Source: Rathayibacter oskolensis
GTDB taxonomy: Bacteria; Actinomycetota; Actinomycetes; Actinomycetales; Microbacteriaceae
Assembly: GCF_900177245.1 (NCBI RefSeq)
Contig: NZ_FXBM01000001.1
Coordinates: forward strand, 868,001 to 932,000
Direction of reading: 5' to 3'
DNA: 64,000 bases
Shown here: in pieces, positions 54,891-63,077 of the stretch
Position numbering within the stretch: position 1 is the first letter of the stretch
Layout: each line of letters starts with the position of its first letter
Translations under genes and position numbers: made by a program
The notes under the pieces: generated by a model
What the model saw: only the letters and a program-made list of their open reading frames with translations
Databases searched by the model: none
Told to the model about the DNA's origin: nothing

Positions 54891-55469
54891 ATGCTTGAGG
54901 AAGAGTACGAGCAGCGCCGCGTCCTGCCGCCGCACCTGCGCCGGGTCCCGGCTCCGGAGCCCGACTTCTCCTACGAGATCCGCGAGGCCCGGGAGGCCGA
55001 CCTCCCCGACATCCGCGAGATCTACAACCACTACGTGCGCAACACGGTCGTCACCTTCGACGAGGACGACTCGACGATCAAGGAGTGGCGGACGAAGTTC
55101 GCGCGCAATCAGAAGGCCGGGCTCCCGTTCATCGTGGCGGTGTCCCCGTCGGGTCAGATCCTCGGCTACGCGATGGTCTCGCCCTGGTCGTCCAAGCGCG
55201 CCTACCGGTTCACGGTCGAGAACTCGATCTACCTCCGCGCCGCCTCGACCGGGAAGGGTCTCGGCAAGGCGCTGATGTCGGAGCTCCTCGAGCGCTCCAA
55301 GGCTGTCGGCATCCGTCAGATCATGGCGGTCATCGCCGACAAGGGCGCGGAGGCGTCGCTGGGCATGCACGCGCAGTACGGCTTCGTCGAGGTCGGCCGG
55401 ATGGGCCGGGTGGGCTTCAAGTTCGGGCGCTGGCTCAGCACCGTGCTGATGCAGAAGACCCTGAAGTAG
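54891..55469 (+). CDS. GNAT N-acetyltransferase (phosphinothricin acetyltransferase-like)
   Basis: This 192-residue GNAT starts with AAAGGGAG about 6 nt before the ATG. The core pattern is YEIREAREADLPDIREIYNHYVRNTVVTFDED, the same sequence logic as Pat/Bar-type acetyltransferases. Next are LGYAMVSPWSSKRAYRFTVENSIYL, the acetyl-CoA loop ASTGKGLGKALMSELLERSK, and ASLGMHAQYGFVEVGRMGRVGFKFGRW. It acetylates a small amine such as an amino acid analogue. The precise substrate is not known. A hairpin terminator follows. Confidence 0.88.
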   Translation: MLEEEYEQRRVLPPHLRRVPAPEPDFSYEIREAREADLPDIREIYNHYVRNTVVTFDEDDSTIKEWRTKFARNQKAGLPFIVAVSPSGQILGYAMVSPWSSKRAYRFTVENSIYLRAASTGKGLGKALMSELLERSKAVGIRQIMAVIADKGAEASLGMHAQYGFVEVGRMGRVGFKFGRWLSTVLMQKTLK

Positions 55470-55486
55470 CGGTCGCGCCTCGATCC

Positions 55487-55508
55487 GACCGGCAGCACCC
55501 TGCCGGTC
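55487..55508 (+). terminator. Hairpin terminator after the GNAT gene
   Basis: A perfect 9-bp stem GACCGGCAG/CTGCCGGTC (55487-55495 with 55500-55508) has a CACC loop, 17 nt after the stop. Confidence 0.7.
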
Positions 55509-55617
55509 GAGTGACCGCCGCAGGCGGAGTCTCGAGACGACCTCCCTCCGGGAGTCGGCACCCCCGCCCGACACTGCGAATGCGCCGAACCGGCGAGGGC
55601 GCGCGAGGGCGCACTCC

Positions 55618-55623
55618 TACACT
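55618..55623 (+). promoter_or_regulatory. -10 element (TACACT) for leaderless lemA
   Basis: TACACT ends 7 nt before the lemA ATG with no Shine-Dalgarno, the usual leaderless arrangement. Confidence 0.55.
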
Positions 55624-55630
55624 TGTCGGC

Positions 55631-56197
55631 ATGGAATGGCTCGTCCCGCTCATCATCGTCGTGGCCCTCGTCGTCGTCCTCGGGATCTACCTGTGGGCGA
55701 CGTACAACTCCCTGGTCACCCTCAACGTCCGGGTCGACGAGGCCTGGAGCGACATCACCGTCCAGCTCAAGCGGCGGGCCGATCTCATCCCGAACGTCAT
55801 CGACTCCGTGAAGGGCTACGCCTCGCACGAGCGCCAGGTCTTCGAGTCGGTGACCCGCGCCCGTGCCGAGACGCTCTCGGCGGAGGGGCCGGCAGAGGCC
55901 TCCGTCGCCGAGGACCACATGCAGAAGGCGCTCAAGTCGATCTTCGCCGTCGCGGAGGCCTACCCGCAGCTCCAGGCGAGCCAGAACTTCCTGCAGCTGC
56001 AGGGCGAGCTCGTCGACACCGAGGACAAGATCCAGGCGGCGCGCCGCTTCTACAACGGCGGCGTCCGCGAGATGAACACCAAGGTGAAGGTGTTCCCCAA
56101 CACGCTCTTCTCGCGTCGACTCGGCTTCTCGGAGCGCGAGTTCTTCGAGGTCGGCGATCTCGCCGCGATCTCGGAGCCGCCGCGCGTCCAGTTCTAG
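55631..56197 (+). CDS. lemA: LemA family protein
   Basis: This 188-residue protein has one N-terminal membrane helix (LVPLIIVVALVVVLGIYLWATYN). An extended helical bundle follows, with the family motifs LVTLNVRVDEAWSDITVQLKRRADLIPNVIDSVKGYASHE, LQASQNFLQLQGELVDTEDKIQAARRFYNGGVREMN and FFEVGDLAAISEPPRVQF. LemA proteins are of unknown function but very often precede an HtpX-like protease, as here. They are thought to act with it in membrane-protein quality control. The htpX start follows 8 nt after the lemA stop. Confidence 0.93.
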   Translation: MEWLVPLIIVVALVVVLGIYLWATYNSLVTLNVRVDEAWSDITVQLKRRADLIPNVIDSVKGYASHERQVFESVTRARAETLSAEGPAEASVAEDHMQKALKSIFAVAEAYPQLQASQNFLQLQGELVDTEDKIQAARRFYNGGVREMNTKVKVFPNTLFSRRLGFSEREFFEVGDLAAISEPPRVQF

Positions 56198-56205
56198 GAG
56201 CTCCG

Positions 56206-57092
56206 TTGTACAGCGCGATCGCCCGCAACAAGCGGAACACTGTGCTGATCCTCGTGCTGTTCCTGGCGATCATCGGCGGGCTCGGAGCCCTCGCCTCCGC
56301 GATCTACCGCTCGACGACGATCGTGATCGTGGTCCTCGTGGTGGCCGCGGCGTACGCCGTCTTCCAGTACTTCTTCGCCGCGAGTCAGGCGGTGGCGCTG
56401 AGCGGGGGCGTCGCGATCGAGAAGAGCGACGAGCCGCGGCTCTACCGGGTCGTCGAGAACCTGTCGATCGCGACCGGCACCCCCATGCCGAAGGTCTACC
56501 TGATCGACGACCCGGCGCCCAACGCGTTCGCCACGGGGCGCGACCCCGAGCACGCCGTCGTCGCCGCGACGACCGGCCTGCTCGCGATCATGGACGATGC
56601 GGAGCTCGAGGGCGTGATGGCCCACGAGATCGGGCACGTTCGCAACTACGACATCCGCGTCTCGATGATCGTCTTCGGCCTCGTCGTCGCGGTCGGCTTC
56701 CTGTCGGACGTCTTCCTCCGCTTCGCCTTCTTCGGCGGGCGGGGCAACCAGAACGGCGCGGGGGCGGCAATCCGATCCTGATGATCGTGGGCCTGGTCTC
56801 GCTCGTCCTCGCTCCGATCGTCGCGACGATCGTGCAGCTCTCGATCTCGCGGCAGCGCGAGTACCTCGCCGACGCGACCAGCGCGCTGACCACCCGGCAT
56901 CCGGATGCGCTCGCGAGCGCTCTGCTCAAGCTGGAGTCGGCGGGCCGCCCGATGCGGCGGCAGAACTCCTCGATGGCGCACCTGTGGATCGCGGACCCCG
57001 CGAAGCCGGGGGCGATCGCACGCCTGTTCGCGACCCATCCGCCGATCGCCGACCGGGTCGCACGGCTCACCGAGATGGGATCGCGCTTCTAG
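56206..57092 (+). pseudogene. htpX: HtpX-like M48 zinc metalloprotease gene, interrupted by a single-base frameshift
   Basis: The first frame starts at a TTG (56206) with GGAG 5-6 nt upstream and runs to a TGA at 56779-56781. It has two membrane helices, a conserved DDPAPNAFATGRDPEH and the zinc motif HEIGH (H140) in VMAHEIGHVRNYDIR. The second frame (56781-57092) continues the same protein: a third hydrophobic segment, then QREYLADATSAL with the third zinc ligand, and THPPIADRVARL at the end. The break is at a run of five G (56760-56764). Adding one G restores NGAGGGNPILMIVGLVSL, which reads like an intact HtpX. This is a real loss, a slippage-controlled gene or a sequencing error. Confidence 0.85.
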
Positions 57093-57100
57093 GGCGCAGC

Positions 57101-57730
57101 TCAGATGTCGTACTCCTCAGCAGGAACGGGGGAGTTCACGGCGGGCGTGGTCGCCGCCAGCGGGCCTCCGTCGAGCGTGGTGAGGTACTCCTCGAAGACC
57201 GGGGCCGGGTCGGTTCCCGTCGCGACCGCGTCGACGAGCGCCCGGCGCACGAGCGCCAGCACCACCGTGGCGAGGACGGCGGCCCGGGGGAACGACGCGG
57301 GGCCGAGGCCCATCCGCTCGGCGATGCTCGGTGTCAGCGCGGCCTCGCCGTCGTGGAGCGACTGGGCCCAGACCGCGCGCATCGCGGGCGTCTCGGTGAG
57401 CAGCGGGATGAGGCGGAGGGTGCGCTCGAGCTGCGGGCCCGAGGCGGCGGCGGCGAACGCCGCACCGAGCGCGGTGTTGAGCGGCTCGGAGGCGGGACGC
57501 GCGGTGAGAGCGCGACCCATCGCCGCGATCGCCGCGTAGAGGACGGGGCGGACGCAGTCCTCCTTGCTGCCGAGGTAGCGGTGGAAGGTGCGCACCGAGA
57601 TCCCCGCGGCGTGCGCGAGGTCGATCGAGCTCACTCCCTTGGTCGTGCCCCGCTCGAGGAGGAGGCTCACGCACTTCTCGGAGAGCGCGAGCGCGATGGT
57701 CCCCTGCCGCTGCACGGTCGCGGCGCTCAT
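57101..57730 (-). CDS. TetR family transcriptional regulator
   Basis: The protein is 209 residues from the ATG at 57730, which overlaps the upstream stop (ATGA). The N-terminal helix-turn-helix is ALSEKCVSLLLERGTTKGVSSIDLAHAAGISVRTFHRYLGSKEDCV (about 15-60), followed by an all-helical ligand domain of normal length. It is coupled to the YcaQ-family gene and may control it or nearby genes. No ligand can be proposed. Confidence 0.9.
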   Translation of the reverse strand: MSAATVQRQGTIALALSEKCVSLLLERGTTKGVSSIDLAHAAGISVRTFHRYLGSKEDCVRPVLYAAIAAMGRALTARPASEPLNTALGAAFAAAASGPQLERTLRLIPLLTETPAMRAVWAQSLHDGEAALTPSIAERMGLGPASFPRAAVLATVVLALVRRALVDAVATGTDPAPVFEEYLTTLDGGPLAATTPAVNSPVPAEEYDI

Positions 57731-58953
57731 GCGACGACCCCTGCGGTGGGACGCGCGAGCGCGGAGGCGAGGGCCGGCGCGAGGGTTCCCCGGCCGACGA
57801 CCTCGATCGACTCCAGCCCCTGCCAGCTCGCGGCGTCGACGAGCAGAGCGGCGAGGCGCTCGGCGGTGTCGGGCGGCGCACCGGGTTCGAGCCAGGCCGC
57901 CTGCACGAGGAGCACCCCCCGCTGCCGGTCGCTCTTGAGGTCGACGCGCGCCGCGATGACGTCGTCGAGCAGCACGGGCAGCACGTAGTAGCCGTGCACG
58001 CGCTGCGCCGCCGGAGTGTAGATCTCGATCCGGTAGTGGAAGTCGAAGAAGAGCTCGGCCCTCGGGCGGTGCCAGACGACGGGGTCGAACGGCGAGAGGA
58101 GGGCGTCGGCGCGGAGCGACCGCGGTCGACGGGCGCCGGTGTGCAGCCACAGGGGCATCGGTCGCCCGGAGCGGTTCCAGCCGCGCACCTCGACGGGCTC
58201 GAGCTCGCCTGCGTCGACGAGGTCGTGGACGGCCGCGAGGGTCGGCGCCTGCAGGAGCCGGTGGTAGTCGGCCAGGTCGCCGAGGGTGCCGATGCCGTGG
58301 GCGAGGGCCGCGCGGCGCACGAGCTCGCGGGTCGCCTCCTCGGTCGAGACCTCGGCATCGAGCACCTCGCGGGGCAGCATCTGCTCGGCCAGGGCGTAGG
58401 ACCGCTCGAAGCGCGTGCGCCCCGCCGTCACCACCTCGCCCCATCGGAACAGGACCTCGAGCCCGCGCTTCATGTCGGACCAGCCCCACCACGGGCCGGT
58501 GCGGGTGTTCGCCTCGTGCTCGATCTCGGAGGCGCGGAGGGGGCCGTCGGCGAGCGCCGCGCGCAACCACTCGAGCGTGGCGCGGTTCTCGGCCGCCCAC
58601 CCCTCGTGCTCGGGGAGCCGCACCCGGCGGTAGTACTCCATCCGCCAGCGGTAGAGCGGCACGTCGGCGCGGCGGATGAGGGCGGCCTCGTGCGCCCAGT
58701 ACTCGAGGTAGTGGCCCTTCGGGGTGAACGCGACCGCGTCGAGCAGACCCCGGTCGTAGGCGCCGAGGCGCGCGAAGACCGGCAGATAGTGGCTGCGCTC
58801 GAAGACGTTAACCGAATCGAGCTGCAGCGGGCGGATCCGATCGATCACTCCGAGGATCTGCCGCGTGCCGACCCGTGCCGGACGCGCGGTGCCGAAGCCC
58901 TGGGCGGCCAGGGCGATGCGTCGCGCGAGCGCGGGGGAGAGCTGCTCGGTCAT
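57727..58953 (-). CDS. YcaQ-family winged-helix protein (DNA crosslink glycosylase-like)
   Basis: The protein is 408 residues from ATG 58953; an ATG at 58986 would add 11. It has three winged-helix segments of the HTH_42 type. The QxD motif of the AlkX/YcaQ crosslink-repair glycosylases is present as RIRPLQLDSVNVFERSHY (about 40-57). Other motifs match the family: GHYLEYWAHEAALI, LSPFDPVVWHRPRAELFFDFHYRIEIYTPA and HGYYVLPVLLDD. Members unhook interstrand DNA crosslinks. TAGCGT (58969-58964) lies 10 nt before the ATG, so the leader is only a few bases. The gene is coupled to a downstream TetR regulator. Confidence 0.85.
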   Translation of the reverse strand: MTEQLSPALARRIALAAQGFGTARPARVGTRQILGVIDRIRPLQLDSVNVFERSHYLPVFARLGAYDRGLLDAVAFTPKGHYLEYWAHEAALIRRADVPLYRWRMEYYRRVRLPEHEGWAAENRATLEWLRAALADGPLRASEIEHEANTRTGPWWGWSDMKRGLEVLFRWGEVVTAGRTRFERSYALAEQMLPREVLDAEVSTEEATRELVRRAALAHGIGTLGDLADYHRLLQAPTLAAVHDLVDAGELEPVEVRGWNRSGRPMPLWLHTGARRPRSLRADALLSPFDPVVWHRPRAELFFDFHYRIEIYTPAAQRVHGYYVLPVLLDDVIAARVDLKSDRQRGVLLVQAAWLEPGAPPDTAERLAALLVDAASWQGLESIEVVGRGTLAPALASALARPTAGVVA

Positions 58954-59048
58954 GATGCGCTCCACGCTAGCGAACGGCTCCGACATCGGCGCCCCGCCTC
59001 GTCGCCGCTCCGCCGCCCGGTGTTGGCCGCCGGTTCATCCCCGCGTCT

Positions 59049-59088
59049 CCGCCGCGTCGCGGGCCGCTCCTACGGTGCGACGCGGCGG
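59049..59088 (+). promoter_or_regulatory. Promoter (-10 TACGGT) framed by a perfect 12-bp inverted repeat
   Basis: CCGCCGCGTCGC (59049-59060) and GCGACGCGGCGG (59077-59088) are exact complements 16 bp apart. The -10 hexamer TACGGT (59071-59076) lies between them, touching the right arm. The left arm covers the expected -35 position and the right arm the start of transcription. This is a strong operator candidate for the ABC importer operon that starts at 59125, although the two arms could also pair as a hairpin. Confidence 0.6.
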
Positions 59089-59124
59089 CCCGTCGGGCCC
59101 GCCCACCCGACTCCTGGAGGACCC

Positions 59125-60273
59125 TTGAAGATCCAGCGCATCTCGCGCCTCGGTGCGATCGCCGCGGCGACCACCGCCCTCGCCCTCACGCTCTCCGCCT
59201 GCTCCGGCGACGCCGACGCCGGCGGCACCTCCGACGGCTCGTCGGACGTCGACGCCGCCACCGCGACCTCCGCCGAGGACTTCGGCGGCTTCGACGCCCT
59301 GGTCGAGGCCGCGAAGGCCGAGGGCGAGCTCAACGTCATCGCGCTGCCCGACAACTGGGCGAACTACGGCGAGCTCATCGCCGGCTTCGAGGACGAGTAC
59401 GGCATCACCGTCAACTCGGCCGACCCCGACGTCTCCTCGGCCGAGGAGATCAGCACGGCGCAGAACCTCGCCGGGCAGGACACCGCCCCCGACGTCTTCG
59501 ATCTCGGCGCGGCCGTCGCCCTCGCCAACACCGACCTGTTCGCGCCCTACCAGGTCGAGACCTGGGCCGACATCCCGGACGAGAACAAGGAGGAGACCGG
59601 CCTCTGGGTCAACGACTACACCGGCCTGATGTCGATCGGCTACGACGCCGACGCCGTGCCCGAGCCGGCCTCGCTCGACGACCTGCTCGGAGCCGACTAC
59701 CGCGGCTCCGTCGCGATCAACGGCGACCCCACCCAGGCCGGTGCCGCTGCTGCCGCCGTGCAGCTTGCCGCCGTGCAGTCGGGCGGTTCGGCCGACGACA
59801 TCCAGCCCGGCATCGACTTCTTCGCCGAGCTCAACGACGCCGGCAACTTCCTCCCGCTCGACCCGACCGACGCGACGATCGCCTCCGGCGAGACTCCCGT
59901 CGTCTTCGACTGGAGCTACAACAACCTCGCCGCCGCGAAGGCGAACGAGGGCACGCGCGAGTGGACGACCACGGTCCTCTCGGGGACCGCGATCGGCAGC
60001 TACTACAACCAGGCCGTGAACGCCGACGCGCCGCACCCCGCGGCCGCGCGCCTCTGGCAGGAGTACCTCTACTCCGACGCCGCTCAGAACCTCTACCTCG
60101 CCGCGGGGGCGTACCCCGTGCGCCTGGCGGCGATGGTCGAGGCCGGCACGGTCGACCAGGAGGCGCTCGACGCCGTCGGCGAGGCGCCGGCCGACCTCGT
60201 CCAGTTCACCTCCGAGCAGACCGAGGCGGCCTCGGCCCTGCTCGCCGAGAAGTGGGCAGCGGCGATCCAGTGA
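59125..60273 (+). CDS. Iron/polyamine-type ABC transporter substrate-binding lipoprotein
   Basis: The start is a TTG with GGAGG 4 nt upstream. The 382-residue precursor has a signal peptide (LGAIAAATTALALTLSAC) with a lipobox. The mature fold (LNVIALPDNWANYGELIAGFEDEYGITVNS, LWVNDYTGLMSIGYDADAVPEPASLDDLL, YPVRLAAMVEAG) is the solute-binding type of the spermidine/putrescine and iron(III) importers. The ligand is not certain. Two permease genes and an ATPase gene follow with GTGA/ATGA overlaps, so the operon is complete. The promoter lies in a 12-bp inverted repeat. Confidence 0.88.
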   Translation: MKIQRISRLGAIAAATTALALTLSACSGDADAGGTSDGSSDVDAATATSAEDFGGFDALVEAAKAEGELNVIALPDNWANYGELIAGFEDEYGITVNSADPDVSSAEEISTAQNLAGQDTAPDVFDLGAAVALANTDLFAPYQVETWADIPDENKEETGLWVNDYTGLMSIGYDADAVPEPASLDDLLGADYRGSVAINGDPTQAGAAAAAVQLAAVQSGGSADDIQPGIDFFAELNDAGNFLPLDPTDATIASGETPVVFDWSYNNLAAAKANEGTREWTTTVLSGTAIGSYYNQAVNADAPHPAAARLWQEYLYSDAAQNLYLAAGAYPVRLAAMVEAGTVDQEALDAVGEAPADLVQFTSEQTEAASALLAEKWAAAIQ

Positions 60274-61166
60274 CGTCCGCCTCCGTCCGCGCCGTCCCCG
60301 GGGCCTCTGCGCCCCGGGGTCGGCGCGGCCTCCCCGAGAGTCTCGGAGTCGTCCCGTTCGCGGTCTACGTGCTGCTGTTCCTGGCGGTGCCGACCGCTCT
60401 CGCCGTCGGCACCGGCTTCGTGGACGGCGACGGCGCACCGACCCTCGCGAACGTCGCCGCGCTCGGCGACCCGGTGGTCCTCTCGGCGTTCGGCGCCTCG
60501 CTCGGCCTCTCGGCGTTCACGGCCGTCGTCGGCGCGATCCTCGGAGCCGTGGTCTGCCTCGCCCTCCTCGGCGCCGACCCGCGCGGTCCGCTCCGCACGG
60601 TCGTCGATGCGGCAGCGAGCGTCCTCGCGCAGTTCGGAGGCGTCATGCTCGCCTTCGCCTTCATCGCCACGATCGGCGTCCAGGGTCTGGTCACGAGCCT
60701 CCTCGCCGGCGCCGGAGTCGACCTCTACGCCGACGGCGTCTGGCTCTACCAGGTGCCCGGCCTCGTCCTGCCCTACCTCTACTTCCAGGTGCCGCTGATG
60801 GTGCTGACCTTCCTGCCCGCTCTCGAGGGTCTGCGACCCGAGTGGGCCGAGGCGAACGCCGTGCTCGGAGGCGGTGCACCGAGCTACTGGTGGCGCGTCG
60901 CCGTCCCCGTTCTCGCGCCGTCCTTCCTCGGCTCCGTGCTGCTGCTGTTCGCGAACGCCTTCTCGTCGTTCGCGACCGCGGCGGCGCTGATCAGCCAGGG
61001 CGCCCAGATCGTGCCCCTGCAGATCCGCGGTGCTCTGGTCAGCGAGACCGTGCTGGGTCGCGAGAACATGGCCGGCGCGCTCGCGCTGGGGATGCTGGTC
61101 GTCATGATCGTCCTGATGTCCGGATACGCGCTGCTCCAGCGGCGGGCGAGGCGGTGGCAGCGATGA
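60270..61166 (+). CDS. ABC transporter permease (PotB/iron type)
   Basis: The protein is 298 residues from a GTG overlapping the previous stop. It has six predicted helices after a 25-residue basic N-terminus (GVVPFAVYVLLFLAVPTALAVGTGF). The coupling loop is GLRPEWAEANAVLGGGAPSYWWRVAVPVLAPS. It is one half of the membrane channel, paired with the gene at 61163. The pair belongs to the polyamine/iron/phosphonate importer family. Confidence 0.92.
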   Translation: MTSASVRAVPGASAPRGRRGLPESLGVVPFAVYVLLFLAVPTALAVGTGFVDGDGAPTLANVAALGDPVVLSAFGASLGLSAFTAVVGAILGAVVCLALLGADPRGPLRTVVDAAASVLAQFGGVMLAFAFIATIGVQGLVTSLLAGAGVDLYADGVWLYQVPGLVLPYLYFQVPLMVLTFLPALEGLRPEWAEANAVLGGGAPSYWWRVAVPVLAPSFLGSVLLLFANAFSSFATAAALISQGAQIVPLQIRGALVSETVLGRENMAGALALGMLVVMIVLMSGYALLQRRARRWQR

Positions 61167-61966
61167 GCCGGCGGCTCCTGTCCCGCGTGGTCCTGATCGT
61201 CACCGGGATCGTCTTCGCGATCCCGCTGATCGCGATGGCCGAGTTCACCCTCCGCGGTGCGGGCGGCTACGACCTCTCGCACTGGACCGCGATCCTCGAC
61301 CCCGAGAACGAGCGCGGCTACCGCTCCCTCTTCCAGGGCATCGGCAACTCCCTGATCCTCGCGGTGGTCACTGCGCTGATCGTGCTCGTCCTGCTGGTGC
61401 CGACGATGCTCCTGGTCGAGATCCGCCTGCCGCGGCTGCGCCGTCCGCTCGAGCTGATCTGCCTGCTGCCGCTGACGGTCCCCGCCATCGTGCTGGTCGT
61501 GGGGCTGGCCCCGGTCTACTCCGTGGTCACCCGCCTCGTCGGCTCCGCGCCCTGGACGCTCGCCCTCGCCTACGGCGTGCTCGTGCTGCCCTACGCCTAC
61601 CGCGCGATCGCCGCCGACCTCGCGGGGCTCGACGCCGTCACGCTGTCGGAGGCGGCCCGCTCGCTCGGCGCCGGCTGGTTCGGCGTGCTGACGCGCGTCC
61701 TGCTCCCGAACCTGCGGAGGGGGCTCGTCGCGGCCGCGCTGATCACGGTCGCGGTGGTGCTCGGCGAGTACACCATCGCCTCCCTGCTCAGCCGCACCAC
61801 GCTGCAGACCGGCCTCGTCCAGGTGTCGAAGTCCGACGCCTACGTCGCCGTGATCTTCTCGCTGCTCTCCCTCCTCTTCGCGTTCGCCCTGCTGCTCGGG
61901 ATCGGCCGCCTCGCGCGGATCGGCCTGCCGCTGGGCGACCGCGCCACCTCGAAAGGCTCCTCGTGA
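61163..61966 (+). CDS. ABC transporter permease (PotC/iron type)
   Basis: This 267-residue second permease overlaps the first as ATGA. It has six predicted helices. The coupling loop is DAVTLSEAARSLGAGWFGVLTRVLLPNLRRG. It is slightly shorter than its partner, as usual for PotC-like subunits. It overlaps the ATPase gene as GTGA. Confidence 0.92.
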   Translation: MSRRLLSRVVLIVTGIVFAIPLIAMAEFTLRGAGGYDLSHWTAILDPENERGYRSLFQGIGNSLILAVVTALIVLVLLVPTMLLVEIRLPRLRRPLELICLLPLTVPAIVLVVGLAPVYSVVTRLVGSAPWTLALAYGVLVLPYAYRAIAADLAGLDAVTLSEAARSLGAGWFGVLTRVLLPNLRRGLVAAALITVAVVLGEYTIASLLSRTTLQTGLVQVSKSDAYVAVIFSLLSLLFAFALLLGIGRLARIGLPLGDRATSKGSS

Positions 61967-63030
61967 CCGCGCTGCCCTCTCCCTCGACGCCGGGAGCGCG
62001 CGTGCGCTTCGTCGACGTCGCCCGGCACTACGGCTCCGCCCGCGCCCTCGACGGCGTCTCGTTCGACGTCGCGCCGGGCGAGTTCGTCGCGCTCCTCGGC
62101 CCGTCCGGATGCGGCAAGACCACCGCGCTTCGGGCGCTCAGCGGACTCGAGCGGATCGACTCCGGCCGCATCCTCGTCGACGAGGACGACGTCGCCGACG
62201 TCCCCGTGGCCCGCCGCGACATGGGGATGGTCTTCCAGTCGTACTCGCTGTTCCCGCACCTGCGCGCCCGCGAGAACGTCGAGTTCGGCCTCCGCACGCG
62301 CGGGATCGCCGCCCGAGAGCGTCGCGTCCTCGCCCAGGAGTCGCTCGACCTGGTCGGGCTCGGCGCCCTCGGCGACCGCTACGCCCACCAGCTCTCCGGA
62401 GGCCAGCAGCAGCGGGTCGCCCTCGCCCGCGCCCTGGTCACCCGGCCGCGGGTCCTGCTCCTCGACGAGCCGCTGTCGGCGCTCGACGCCAAGGTGCGCG
62501 TGCAGCTGCGCGACGAGATCCGCCGCATCCAGACCGAGATCGGCATCACGACGTTCTTCGTGACCCACGACCAGGAGGAGGCGCTCGCCGTCGCCGACCG
62601 CGTCGCCGTCATGAACGCCGGCCGCATCGAGCAGCTCGGGGCGCCGGAGGACCTGTACGCGCGGCCCTCGACCCCGTTCGTCGCGCACTTCGTCGGGCTC
62701 TCGAACGCCGTGGCCGGTGTCGTCTCGGGAGGCGAGGTCGCCGTCCTCGGGTCACGGCTGCCGCTGGTGGATCCCTCCGTCGCCGAGGGTGCCGTCTCGG
62801 CGTTCCTCCGGCCGGAGGACATCGACATCGTGACCGAGAGCACCGCCGGCGCCCTCCCGGCCGTCGTGCTCTCCTCCAGCTTCCTCGGGCCGGTCCGCCG
62901 TTCGACGGTGCGCACCGACCAGGGCGAGGAGCTCGTCGTCCAGCACACGGCGGGTCAGCGCCTCGAGGCGGGCGAGCGCGTCGGACTCTCGCTGGCGCTG
63001 CGCCCGGTCGCGGTCCGGTCCGCGTCGTGA
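61963..63030 (+). CDS. ABC transporter ATP-binding protein (PotA/FbpC type)
   Basis: This 355-residue ATPase overlaps the permease stop as GTGA. Walker A is LLGPSGCGKTTALRALSG, the Q-loop GMVFQSYSLFPHL, the signature QLSGGQQQRVALARAL, Walker B LLLDEPLSALDA, and the switch histidine FFVTHDQEEAL. A C-terminal TOBE regulatory domain (about 270-355, FLRPEDIDIV) completes the polyamine/iron importer type. It powers the operon's importer. Confidence 0.94.
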   Translation: MTALPSPSTPGARVRFVDVARHYGSARALDGVSFDVAPGEFVALLGPSGCGKTTALRALSGLERIDSGRILVDEDDVADVPVARRDMGMVFQSYSLFPHLRARENVEFGLRTRGIAARERRVLAQESLDLVGLGALGDRYAHQLSGGQQQRVALARALVTRPRVLLLDEPLSALDAKVRVQLRDEIRRIQTEIGITTFFVTHDQEEALAVADRVAVMNAGRIEQLGAPEDLYARPSTPFVAHFVGLSNAVAGVVSGGEVAVLGSRLPLVDPSVAEGAVSAFLRPEDIDIVTESTAGALPAVVLSSSFLGPVRRSTVRTDQGEELVVQHTAGQRLEAGERVGLSLALRPVAVRSAS

Positions 63031-63065
63031 GCGCACCGATTCCTCCCGCGGAATGCACCGGGGAT

Positions 63066-63071
63066 TAGTCT
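63066..63071 (+). promoter_or_regulatory. -10 element (TAGTCT) for a leaderless AI-2E-family transporter gene
   Basis: TAGTCT ends 6 nt before the ATG at 63078. No Shine-Dalgarno is visible. Confidence 0.5.
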
Positions 63072-63077
63072 GAGCAG

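Noticed and set aside
59089..59124. TPP riboswitch before the ABC operon at 59125
   Set aside because: The leader is too short and the conserved CUGAGA and ACCUGA-type blocks are absent.
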